Shown here: piece by piece, positions 18,999-25,979 of the stretch | Position numbering within the stretch: position 1 is the first letter of the stretch | How the letters are laid out: every line of letters starts with the position of its first letter | Position numbers and translations under genes: made by a program | Notes under the pieces: generated by a model | Told to the model about the DNA's origin: nothing | What the model saw: only the letters and a program-made list of their open reading frames with translations | Database searches by the model: none | Source of the DNA: Pseudoxanthomonas sp. JBR18 | GTDB lineage: Bacteria > Pseudomonadota > Gammaproteobacteria > Xanthomonadales > Xanthomonadaceae | Direction: 5' to 3' | Length of the DNA stretch: 64,000 bases | NCBI RefSeq assembly: GCF_028198165.1 | Contig: NZ_CP116339.1 | Location: 744,001-808,000, forward strand

Positions 18999-20207
18999 AT
19001 GCAATTGCCCCTGACCGGCGTGCGCGTCGTCGAATTCTGTTCCGTGGCCGCCGGCCCGTACTGCGCCATGCTGCTGGCCGACATGGGCGCGGACGTGATC
19101 AAGGTCGAGAACCCCAATGGCGGCGACTCCATGCGGGCCTGGCCGCCGCTGACCGAAGGCTTCAGTGAGAACTTCGCCTCGGTCAACCGCAACAAGCGCG
19201 CGATCACCCTGGACCTGAAGGATGCGACCGACAACGCGCGCGCCAAGGCGCTGATCGAAGGCGCCGACGTGGTCCTGGAGAACAACCGCCCCGGCGTGAT
19301 GCAGCGCCTCGGGCTGGACTACGCGGCGATGTCCCGGACCAACCCGAAGCTGGTGTACTGCTCGATCTCCGCCTTTGGTCAGGAAGGCCCGCGCGCGCGC
19401 GAGGCGGGCTTCGACCTGACCCTGCAGGCCATGAGCGGCGTGATGAGCGTGACCGGCGAGGAAGGTGGCGCGCCGGTGAAGTGTGGCGTGCCGCTGTCGG
19501 ACTTCTGCACCGGCCTGTACGCCGCCTATGCAATCGCCGCCGCGCTGATGCAGGCGCGTGCCACCGGCCAGGGCACGCACGTGGACGCTTCGATGTTCGG
19601 CGCCTCGCTGGCAGTGGCCGCGCTGCAGACCAGCGAATACTTCGGCAGTGGCCGCGACCCGCGCAAGCTGGGCTCGGCGCATCCGCGCAACGCGCCCTAC
19701 CAGGCGTTCCAAGCGCGCGATGGCTGGTTCGCGATGGCCGCCGGCAACAACGCCCTCTTCAAGGCCGCGTGCAACGCGATGGACTGGCCGGAGCTGGCCG
19801 ACGACCCGCGCTTTGCCTCCACCGCGCTGCGCGCCCAGCACCAGGCCGAGCTGAAAGCGCTGCTGGACGAGCGCGTGTTCTCCAAACTGGATGCGGCCGA
19901 CCTGCTGGCGCGCTTCCGCGCCGCCGGCGTGCCGTGCTCGCCGATCAACACCTATTCCGAGGCGCTGGCCGATCCGCAGGTCGAACACATGGGCTGGGTG
20001 TCGCAGATCGCCCTGCCCGGTGGGGGCAGCGCGCGCACGTTCGGTTCGCCGCTGCGCTTTTCCGGACAGGCGTTTCCGATCACCCGCGACCCGCCCGCGT
20101 TGGGCCAGCACAATGCCGAGGTCTTCGCCGAGATCGACGCCCTGATCGCGGCTCGCACCCATGACGCGGAGGTGGATGCGCCGCCGAAGGTGGCCCGCCA
20201 TGCGTGA
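18999..20207 (+). CDS. CaiB/BaiF family (class III) CoA-transferase
   Basis: Class III CoA-transferases move CoA between carboxylic acids through aspartyl-CoA intermediates. The 402-residue protein has the family opening LTGVRVVEFCSVAAGPYCAM and the segment VNRNKRAITLDLKD. The expected catalytic Asp is D168 in GVPLSDFCTGLYAA. A ribosome site (AAGGA) lies 8 bases before the ATG. It is the first enzyme after the regulator and its end overlaps the crotonase by 8 bases. Its likely job is to load CoA onto the imported acid, or onto an intermediate, from a recycled CoA ester. Confidence 0.92.
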   Translation: MQLPLTGVRVVEFCSVAAGPYCAMLLADMGADVIKVENPNGGDSMRAWPPLTEGFSENFASVNRNKRAITLDLKDATDNARAKALIEGADVVLENNRPGVMQRLGLDYAAMSRTNPKLVYCSISAFGQEGPRAREAGFDLTLQAMSGVMSVTGEEGGAPVKCGVPLSDFCTGLYAAYAIAAALMQARATGQGTHVDASMFGASLAVAALQTSEYFGSGRDPRKLGSAHPRNAPYQAFQARDGWFAMAAGNNALFKAACNAMDWPELADDPRFASTALRAQHQAELKALLDERVFSKLDAADLLARFRAAGVPCSPINTYSEALADPQVEHMGWVSQIALPGGGSARTFGSPLRFSGQAFPITRDPPALGQHNAEVFAEIDALIAARTHDAEVDAPPKVARHA

Positions 20208-20940
20208 TGTCGTCAAGGAACTGCGGGTCGAACGCAGCGGCGCGACTCTGACCCTCGCCCTCGATCGGCCCGACAAGCGCAACGCGCTTTCGCCCACGCT
20301 GGTCGATGCCCTGCTCGAAGCGGTGCAGACCGCCTGCACCGATGGCACGCGCCTGCTGGTGCTGCGCGGCGAAGGCAGGAACTTCTGCGCCGGCTTCGAC
20401 CTGTCCGACTACGCCGATGCCAGCGAAGGCGACCTGCTGCTGCGCTTCGTGCGCATCGAGCAACTGTTGCAGGCGGTGGCCCACGCCCCGTTCGAGACGG
20501 TGGCACTGGCGCACGGCCGCAACTTCGGCGCCGGCGTGGACCTGATCTGCAGCTGCGACCGCCGCATCGGCGCGCCGGAGGCGAGCTTCATGATGCCGGG
20601 GCTGGGCTTCGGCCTGGTGCTGGGCACCCGACGCTACGCAACACGCGTGGGCGCGGTGCGTGCGCGCCGCGTGCTGGGCGACGGGCTCACCTTCGACGCA
20701 AAGACCGCACTGGCCGACGGGTTTCTCACCGACATCGTGGCGCAGCACGACTGGGACACGCAGCTCGCCCAACTGCAGACCGCCACGCTGCCGCGCCTGA
20801 CCGCCGACACCTGGCAGCGCCTGGATGCCGCCCTGCTGCCCGATACGCGCGCCGCCGACATGGCCGCGCTGGTCGAGTCAGCCGCAGTGCCCGGCATCCA
20901 TGACCGCATCGGCCGCTATCGCGAAGGAGCCAAGGCATGA
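20200..20940 (+). CDS. Crotonase-superfamily (enoyl-CoA hydratase/isomerase) protein with altered active site
   Basis: This 246-residue protein has the crotonase fold and oxyanion-hole segment (NFCAGFDL, 61-68). In classical enoyl-CoA hydratases two Glu residues activate water. Here the first position is Asp114 (FGAGVDL) and the second appears to be Gly134 (MMPGLGFG). It therefore probably does something other than simple hydration, such as isomerisation, C-C bond hydrolysis or lyase chemistry. The start at 20200 overlaps the CoA-transferase stop by 8 bases, and the end overlaps the next gene by 4, so translation is coupled. Confidence 0.9.
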   Translation: MRDVVKELRVERSGATLTLALDRPDKRNALSPTLVDALLEAVQTACTDGTRLLVLRGEGRNFCAGFDLSDYADASEGDLLLRFVRIEQLLQAVAHAPFETVALAHGRNFGAGVDLICSCDRRIGAPEASFMMPGLGFGLVLGTRRYATRVGAVRARRVLGDGLTFDAKTALADGFLTDIVAQHDWDTQLAQLQTATLPRLTADTWQRLDAALLPDTRAADMAALVESAAVPGIHDRIGRYREGAKA

Positions 20941-21773
20941 GCAACAAGACCTCCAGCAAGCAGCTGTCGATCGAGGCATTGGCCGCGCTGGTGCCCGATG
21001 GCGCCTCGCTGGCACTGGGCGGCAGCTTCCTCCACCGCGGGCCGTTCGCGCTCGTGCGTGAACTGATCCGCCAGGGCCGCAAGGATCTGGACATCATCAA
21101 GCAATCGCCCGGCTACGACATCGACCTGCTGTGCCGCGCGGGCGCGGTGCGCCGCACACGTGCCGGCATCGTGGCGATGGAAGGCAACTTCGGCCTCGCG
21201 CCCTGGTACCGCAAGGCCGTCGAACGCCAGCAGATCGAACTGGAAGAGCACGCCTGCGCCACGCTCACCGCCGGGCTGCGGGCGTCCGCGTTCGGCGTGC
21301 CGTTCATGCCGGTTGGCGGCGTGCATGGCTCGGCCCTGGTCGAGCTCAACGGCTGGAAGGCGATCGACGATCCCTACGGCCAGGGTGGGCCGACCTATGT
21401 GATTCCGGCGATCACGCCCGACTTCGCGGTCATTCATGCCAACGAGGTCAGCCCGAATGGCGACGTGCGCGTCTATGGCACCTCGCATTGGGACCGCATC
21501 ATGACCCGCGCCGCGGACAAGGTGATCGTGGTGGCAGAACGCCTCGCAGATGAGGAAACCTTCCGCACCCAACCCGAGCTGACCCTGGTGCCACACTTCA
21601 TGACCGCCGCCTACGCGGTGGTGCCCAACGGCGCGTGGCCGGGCTCGTGCTGGCCGCATTACGAAGTCGATTATCCGGCGGTCACCGCGTACCTGGAGGA
21701 CGCGCCGGGCGCGCTCCAGGCGCACCTGGACGCCGCGCCGGAAGCGCGCGCAGCGGAGGTGGCCCATGGCTGA
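20937..21773 (+). CDS. CoA-transferase-like protein, alpha subunit (GctA/IpdA type)
   Basis: This is the alpha half of a two-subunit family I CoA-transferase fold, 278 residues. It shows the glycine-rich LALGGSFLHRGPFALVREL near the start and GNFGLAPWYRKAVERQQIEL at 83-102. E103 and E104 lie near the position where the Mycobacterium ring-opening hydrolase IpdA has its catalytic Glu. Glutaconate CoA-transferase is the other close relative. It overlaps the crotonase by 4 bases (ATGA) and the beta subunit by 8 bases, so equal amounts of the two subunits are expected. Confidence 0.88.
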   Translation: MSNKTSSKQLSIEALAALVPDGASLALGGSFLHRGPFALVRELIRQGRKDLDIIKQSPGYDIDLLCRAGAVRRTRAGIVAMEGNFGLAPWYRKAVERQQIELEEHACATLTAGLRASAFGVPFMPVGGVHGSALVELNGWKAIDDPYGQGGPTYVIPAITPDFAVIHANEVSPNGDVRVYGTSHWDRIMTRAADKVIVVAERLADEETFRTQPELTLVPHFMTAAYAVVPNGAWPGSCWPHYEVDYPAVTAYLEDAPGALQAHLDAAPEARAAEVAHG

Positions 21774-22500
21774 GTCCTGGTCCGGCTTCTCTTACATCGT
21801 TACCAACCTGGCGCGCTTCGTGCGCCCGCACGAGGTCACCTTCAGCGGGGTCAATTCCACGCTGCCGATGCTGGCCTGCCTGATGGCCAAGCGCGCCTAC
21901 GATTTCGAGTTCACCTTCATCAACGTGGCCGGCGGCGTCGATCCGCAGCCGTCGATGATCCCCATCTCCAGTTCCGATCCGGTGCTGGCCGAGCGCTCGA
22001 CGGCGATCTTCGCCAACGAGGATTTCTACGACCTGTGCACGCGTGGCCGCATGGACCTGTGCTTTCTCGGCGCGGCGCAGATCGACGGCGCGGGCCGCAC
22101 CAATGTGTCCGCGATCGGCGACTGGCATGCGCCCAAGGTGCGCCTGCCCGGTGGTGGGGGTGGTGCGGTGATGCTGCCGACCGCGCGCCGCGCCTGCACG
22201 TGGCGCACCGAGCATTCGACTCGCACGCTGGTGGACACGCTGGATTTCGTCACCGCCGCCGGCGGCCTGGCCGGCGTGGTGACGCCGATCGCGGTCTTCA
22301 TCAAGCGCGATGACAGGCTGGCACTGGCCTCGTGGCACCCGGACGTGACCCTGGAGGAAGTGCGGGCGCGCACCGGCTTCGCGTTCGACGCCAGCGGCGC
22401 CACGCCGACACCGCTGCCCAGCCAGGCCGAGGTCGATGCCCTGCGCGCGCTCGATCCCGATGGGCAGTTCGAGCGCGACGCCAAGGTCCGGCTGCACTGA
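21766..22500 (+). CDS. CoA-transferase-like protein, beta subunit (GctB/IpdB type)
   Basis: This is the 244-residue partner of the upstream alpha subunit. In glutaconate CoA-transferase the beta subunit carries the Glu that forms the CoA thioester, in a segment like YESG. By my alignment the matching segment here is INVAGG, so the Glu is missing. This is how IpdB-type hydrolases differ from true transferases. Also visible are LCFLGAAQIDGAGRTNVSAI and LPGGGGGAVML. The alignment was done by eye, so the missing residue is an inference. Confidence 0.86.
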   Translation: MAESWSGFSYIVTNLARFVRPHEVTFSGVNSTLPMLACLMAKRAYDFEFTFINVAGGVDPQPSMIPISSSDPVLAERSTAIFANEDFYDLCTRGRMDLCFLGAAQIDGAGRTNVSAIGDWHAPKVRLPGGGGGAVMLPTARRACTWRTEHSTRTLVDTLDFVTAAGGLAGVVTPIAVFIKRDDRLALASWHPDVTLEEVRARTGFAFDASGATPTPLPSQAEVDALRALDPDGQFERDAKVRLH

Positions 22501-22609
22501 TCCAGGCTTCCGCGCCTGCACGCGTGAATCCCGCCGGCCCGTCCCGCGCCGGCCACGTCACTGACGGACCCCACGCCGCCATTCCGCCCTCCCCGCAACA
22601 GGAGTCGCC

Positions 22610-24100
22610 ATGTCGTCTGCCCAATCCCTCAGCCATCTGCTCCGCGACGCGCTGCGCACGCATGCGCAGGCCGGTCTTGCCGCCTTGATCGGTCCGTTCG
22701 GCGAGGTGAGCTACGCGCAGCTGGCGCGTCACGTCGATGCAGCCGCCGCCGCCGCGCACGCCTGGGGCCTGCGGCGTGGCGAGCTGGTCGGCGTGATCGC
22801 GCGCAAGACCCCCGAGAGTGTGGCGACCTTTTTCGGGCTGATGCAGGCCGGCGGCTGCGCCGGCTTCATGGAGCCAGGCCTGGCGATGGATGCCATCGCC
22901 GAGCGCATGCAGTCGGTAGGCATGCAGCGGCTGGTCGTGGAGCACGCCGACGACGGTGCCCAACTGCAAAAAGCGATCCCAGGTCTGCAGGTCATCGCAC
23001 TGGAGGCAATGGCCAGCGAAGGCGCGTGGATCGACGACGGCCTGGCACCGGGCGATGCGGCACAGATCCTGTTCACCAGCGGCAGCACGGGCAAGTCCAA
23101 AGGCGTGCTGCAGCCGCACCGCGGGCTATTGGCCAACGCCCGTGGCGTGATCGCGCACACCGGCATCACGCGCAACGACCGCTTGCTGCACGTCATGCCG
23201 GTCCATCATACCAATGGCGTCAACAACCAGTTGATCGCCCCCCTGCTGTGCGGCGCGCAGGTGGTCCTGATCGAGCGCTTCCGTGCCGAAGACTGCGTGC
23301 AGCAGCTGCGCGATTACGCGCCGACCTACCTCACCGGCGTGCCGACCATGTACGCGCGCATGCTCCCGCTCCTGCGCGAGGGCGAGCGCTTCCCGTCGCT
23401 GCGCTTCCTGCGCTGCGGCTCGGCCCCGATCACATCGGCACTGCAGGAGCAGATCGAGCAGGCCTTCGGCGTTGAACTGCTGGTCTCCTACGGCCTGTCC
23501 GAAGCCACCTGCACCTCGACCATGAATCCGCCGGGCGCGCGCCGTATCGGCAGCATCGGCACCGTGCTCGAAGGCCAGGTCGTCAGGCTTTTCAAGCCAG
23601 GCACCGAGGAAGTCGTCACCGAAGGCGAAGGCGAGATCCGCATTGGCGGCGATGCGCTGATGCTGGGTTACATCGGCACCGAGGCCGCCCAACCGATCGA
23701 ACACGGCTGGCTGCTCACCGGCGACCTGGGCCGCTTCGACGCCGAGGGCTATCTGTCGATCACCGGCCGCATCAAGGACGTGATCATCCGCGGCGGCGAG
23801 AACCTCTCGCCCGCCCTGATCGAGGGCGAGCTCAGTCGCCACCCTGCGGTGGCCGAATGCTGCGTGGTCGGCATGCCGCACCATGACCTGGGCGAGGTGC
23901 CGGTGGCCTTCGTGGTCCTGGACCCCAGCGCCCCTGCGGTGACAAGCGAGACGCTGCAGGACCTGATCCGGGAGAAGCTCGCGCGGGCCTACGTGCCGGC
24001 TGAAGTGAAGTTCCTGACGACCTTGCCGGTCAATGGCGTAGGCAAGGTGGATCGCAAGGCGCTGCGGCGAGGGTTTGAGGCTGCGCCGCAGGCGGCTTAG
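22610..24100 (+). CDS. Class I adenylate-forming acyl-CoA ligase (AMP-dependent)
   Basis: The enzyme activates a carboxylic acid with ATP and then transfers it to CoA. The 496-residue protein has the P-loop FTSGSTGKSKG (155-165), YGLSEAT near 300, TGDLGRFDAEGYLSITGR near 366, and the C-terminal NGVGKVDRKAL with the adenylation Lys. A ribosome site CAGGAG precedes the ATG. It is the last gene of the right arm, 109 bases after the beta subunit. The acid substrate is unknown; the side-chain pocket gives no obvious hint of aromatic or long-chain preference. Confidence 0.92.
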   Translation: MSSAQSLSHLLRDALRTHAQAGLAALIGPFGEVSYAQLARHVDAAAAAAHAWGLRRGELVGVIARKTPESVATFFGLMQAGGCAGFMEPGLAMDAIAERMQSVGMQRLVVEHADDGAQLQKAIPGLQVIALEAMASEGAWIDDGLAPGDAAQILFTSGSTGKSKGVLQPHRGLLANARGVIAHTGITRNDRLLHVMPVHHTNGVNNQLIAPLLCGAQVVLIERFRAEDCVQQLRDYAPTYLTGVPTMYARMLPLLREGERFPSLRFLRCGSAPITSALQEQIEQAFGVELLVSYGLSEATCTSTMNPPGARRIGSIGTVLEGQVVRLFKPGTEEVVTEGEGEIRIGGDALMLGYIGTEAAQPIEHGWLLTGDLGRFDAEGYLSITGRIKDVIIRGGENLSPALIEGELSRHPAVAECCVVGMPHHDLGEVPVAFVVLDPSAPAVTSETLQDLIREKLARAYVPAEVKFLTTLPVNGVGKVDRKALRRGFEAAPQAA

Positions 24101-24161
24101 CTTTTACTTGCCGCACGCGTGGCGCAGCACGCTGATCTTCTTTGAGAGCAAGAGCTTTCGT

Positions 24162-24211
24162 GCGGCTTCGCCGCCCGCCCTACTTTCTTCGCTCGTGCAA
24201 AGAAGAGTAGG
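24162..24211. repeat. Two adjacent hairpins downstream of the acyl-CoA ligase
   Basis: GCGGC-TTC-GCCGC (24162-24174) is followed by a longer imperfect stem (24177-24211) pairing GCCCTACTTTCTT with AAGAAGAGTAGGC. The second resembles the final helix of the two larger repeats further right. It may serve as transcript end for the rightward operon, although there is no clear U tract. Confidence 0.5.
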
Positions 24212-24382
24212 CAAAGAGGTGCGTTTCAACAGACGCATGTCTGGTCAACACGCCCCGGGCGGCACGCCTGCGCTACGCGCCGGTCCGCTACGTGACGAGG
24301 GATTTTTGGAAGCGGGAGCAGAAGCCAAATGCCCAAGAAGCAAAGTCCCTAGATGACCACACATTCGTCTGTTGTAAGGCGC

Positions 24383-24400
24383 TTCCCGCTTTCGCGGGAA
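24383..24400. repeat. Short REP-like palindrome
   Basis: TTCCCGC-TTTC-GCGGGAA (24383-24400), followed by TGACG, is the reverse complement of the CGTCA-TTCCCGCGAAAGCGGGAA type of dispersed repeat seen in many proteobacteria. Confidence 0.55.
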
Positions 24401-24450
24401 TGACGAGTTGACGCAGTTGTAAGCGCTGTTGCTGTTGTTGCTTCCAGCTT

Positions 24451-24658
24451 TACCTGTCTGAGCCGTAAAGCGAGCCGAGCATCGCAGAAGAAGACGGCCG
24501 AAGAGTCGCCCTGTCTGAGCGAAGCGAGTTTGGGCGACGTGCCGTCTTCTTCGAGAAGCGCAGGGAACCGCCGCATCGCGGCGGCGAGTGTCCGGCGAGA
24601 AGCGGTTTTGCTTCCTTTTTCCAAGACAAAAGGAAGTCGCGCCCGAAGGGCGTGAAAG
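24451..24658. repeat. Structured repeat, copy A
   Basis: About 208 bases foldable into four helices: 24487-24498 with 24541-24552 (12 bp, perfect), 24505-24511 with 24532-24538, 24568-24574 with 24578-24584, and 24611-24619 with 24628-24636. The first two are nested around a loop, TGTCTGAGCGAAGCGAG, that is identical in copy B. Copy B keeps every helix but with different base pairs, so pairing rather than sequence is conserved. Product and strand of transcription are unknown. Confidence 0.75.
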
Positions 24659-24759
24659 CTCCTGCTCCTGCTGTAGCTCCTGCTCCTGCTGTAGCTCCTG
24701 CTCCTGCTGTAGCTCCTGCTCCTGCTGTAGCTCCTGCTCCTGCTGTAGCTCCTGCCGTA
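24658..24759. repeat. 18-bp tandem repeat array
   Basis: Five exact copies of GCTCCTGCTCCTGCTGTA followed by a partial sixth copy (24748-24759, GCTCCTGCCGTA). It joins the two structured repeat copies. Because 18 is a multiple of three, every frame stays open; the minus strand reads Glu-Leu-Gln-Gln-Glu-Gln repeatedly in one frame and Ser-Arg/Ser-Tyr in another. I see no ribosome site or conserved protein around it. The array is likely to vary in copy number between strains. Confidence 0.9.
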
Positions 24760-24769
24760 CCCAGGCCTC

Positions 24770-25013
24770 ACCTATCTGAGCCGTAAAGCGAGCCGAGCAC
24801 CGGAATAAAGCAGGGGCGAAGAGGCGCCCTGTCTGAGCGAAGCGAGTTTGGGCGCCGTCCCTAAAAAGGCATAAATGCCCTGCTTTGCGAGGAGCGCAGG
24901 GAACCGATGCACAGCATCGGCGAGTGTTTTCAATCCCCTTTTTGGGACCGGCGAGTAGCGGTTTTGCCTTCTTTTGCCGCGACAAAAGAAGGTCGCGCCC
25001 GTAGGCGCGAAAG
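24770..25013. repeat. Structured repeat, copy B
   Basis: About 244 bases sharing with copy A the opening ACCT(A/G)TCTGAGCCGTAA, the loop TGTCTGAGCGAAGCGAG and the closing CGCGCCCG. Helices: 24807-24815 with 24878-24886, 24823-24829 with 24850-24856, 24904-24910 with 24914-24920, and 24967-24976 with 24983-24992. Extra bases inside the first helix (24857-24877) and after the third account for the greater length. The helices differ from copy A by paired changes on both sides. Confidence 0.75.
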
Positions 25014-25088
25014 CCTTTTCTCGAGCCGCGCTGCAAGCGCGAGTGCTTTAACTCAACGTATCGACGTCACAGACAAAAGCAGAGAAAC

Positions 25089-25814
25089 CTACTTCCCCCA
25101 CCCCGGCATCTGATCGGCGTCCAACCCGCCGGTCTCGAACTCCGCCGTCTGCGTCCCCCCGGCCTTCACCGGGAACTCGATCTTCAGGGTCTTGGCGTGC
25201 GCGGCCAGCTTCCACAGGCCCTTGTAGTCGGTGATGAACATCGCGATGGCCTCATCGGTATCCGGCCGCCAGGCATCCATGGCCTTGGGCTTGCCATCGT
25301 CGACGCTCACTTTCACCTTGCAGCCTTTCAGGCACGGGAAATCACCGGCCTTGAGCACCAGATAGGCGCTCTGCTTCCACTCGGGATGGTCGCGGAAGAC
25401 CAGCTGTACGTCCTGCTTCTTCCCACTGCCGTCGGTGTCCAGCGGCTCGGTGCTCATGATCGAAGCCGAGACCTGCGGACCGCCGTTGATCATTACCTGG
25501 TTGTAGTTCCACAGATTGGCCAGACGGCGCTCTTCGCGCGCGGCCTCGGCCTTGGTCTTGGCCTCCTGGTAGTGCGCCTGGATCTTCTTGGCCGCTTCCG
25601 AGTCCGGGTACTGATCGGTCAGCGCGCTGCCGTGCACGCGTGCCATCTCCCAGTTCTGCGCGGTGTAGGCCTGGTCGAACTGCTCGGCCAGCTTGTCGGC
25701 CGCCTGCTTGTCCTTGGCCGCCTGGGCCGCCGCCTGCTCGCGCATCTGCGCTTCGTGATCGGTACAGCCCAGCAGGGCGACGGCGCACAGGGAGGACAGC
25801 AGCAGACGTTTCAT
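25089..25814 (-). CDS. Lipoprotein of unknown function
   Basis: I do not recognise the family. The 241-residue protein begins MKRLLLSSLCAVALLGCTDHE, a lipoprotein signal with Cys17. Residues about 20-45 and 85-100 are Ala/Lys/Glu-rich and probably helical or coiled coil, covering a stretch spaced like a tetratricopeptide repeat (AQNWEMARVHGSALTDQYPDS). The C-terminal half (about 105-241) is a beta-rich globular part with two close Cys (FPCLKGCKVKV) that may pair. It lies alone between the repeat region and the aminopeptidase. Confidence 0.8.
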   Translation of the reverse strand: MKRLLLSSLCAVALLGCTDHEAQMREQAAAQAAKDKQAADKLAEQFDQAYTAQNWEMARVHGSALTDQYPDSEAAKKIQAHYQEAKTKAEAAREERRLANLWNYNQVMINGGPQVSASIMSTEPLDTDGSGKKQDVQLVFRDHPEWKQSAYLVLKAGDFPCLKGCKVKVSVDDGKPKAMDAWRPDTDEAIAMFITDYKGLWKLAAHAKTLKIEFPVKAGGTQTAEFETGGLDADQMPGWGK

Positions 25815-25920
25815 CGGTCAATGGCTCCGGGCAAGGCGGGATCGGGGCGGCCGGCACCGGTCTGGACACCTGGTCGCACCGGTCGATTGTACGTGCCGCT
25901 GCTGGTAAGGCCGCGCCAAT

Positions 25921-25957
25921 GAAAAGGCCGCCGCACTCCCGGAGGAACACGGCGGCC
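25921..25957 (-). terminator. Terminator after the M1 aminopeptidase
   Basis: GGCCGCCG (25926-25933) pairs with CGGCGGCC (25950-25957). On the minus strand TTTTC follows. It lies 23 bases past the aminopeptidase stop. Confidence 0.75.
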
Positions 25958-25979
25958 CATGTAGGACGACCCTGACCGC

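Larger units (their letters stand above)
24101..25088. other. Gene-free region carrying structured repeats
   Basis: These 988 bases between the ligase and the lipoprotein gene contain no credible gene. They hold small hairpins (24162-24211), a short REP-like palindrome (24383-24400), two copies of a multi-helix repeat (24451-24658 and 24770-25013) and an 18-bp tandem array between them. Open frames exist on both strands but translate the repeats only. Confidence 0.7.

Noticed and set aside
18177..20207. Apparent 676-codon protein covering IclR and the CoA-transferase
   Set aside because: The first 274 codons are an out-of-frame reading of the iclR gene; the real CoA-transferase starts at 18999 with its own ribosome site.
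24658..24759. CRISPR array
   Set aside because: The 18-bp units are directly adjacent without spacers and no cas gene is in the window.
24245..25036. Leftward open frame of 263 codons with repeated ELQQEQ
   Set aside because: It consists of the structured repeats and the 18-bp array read as protein. There is no ribosome site, no conserved domain, and compensatory changes follow base pairing rather than codons.
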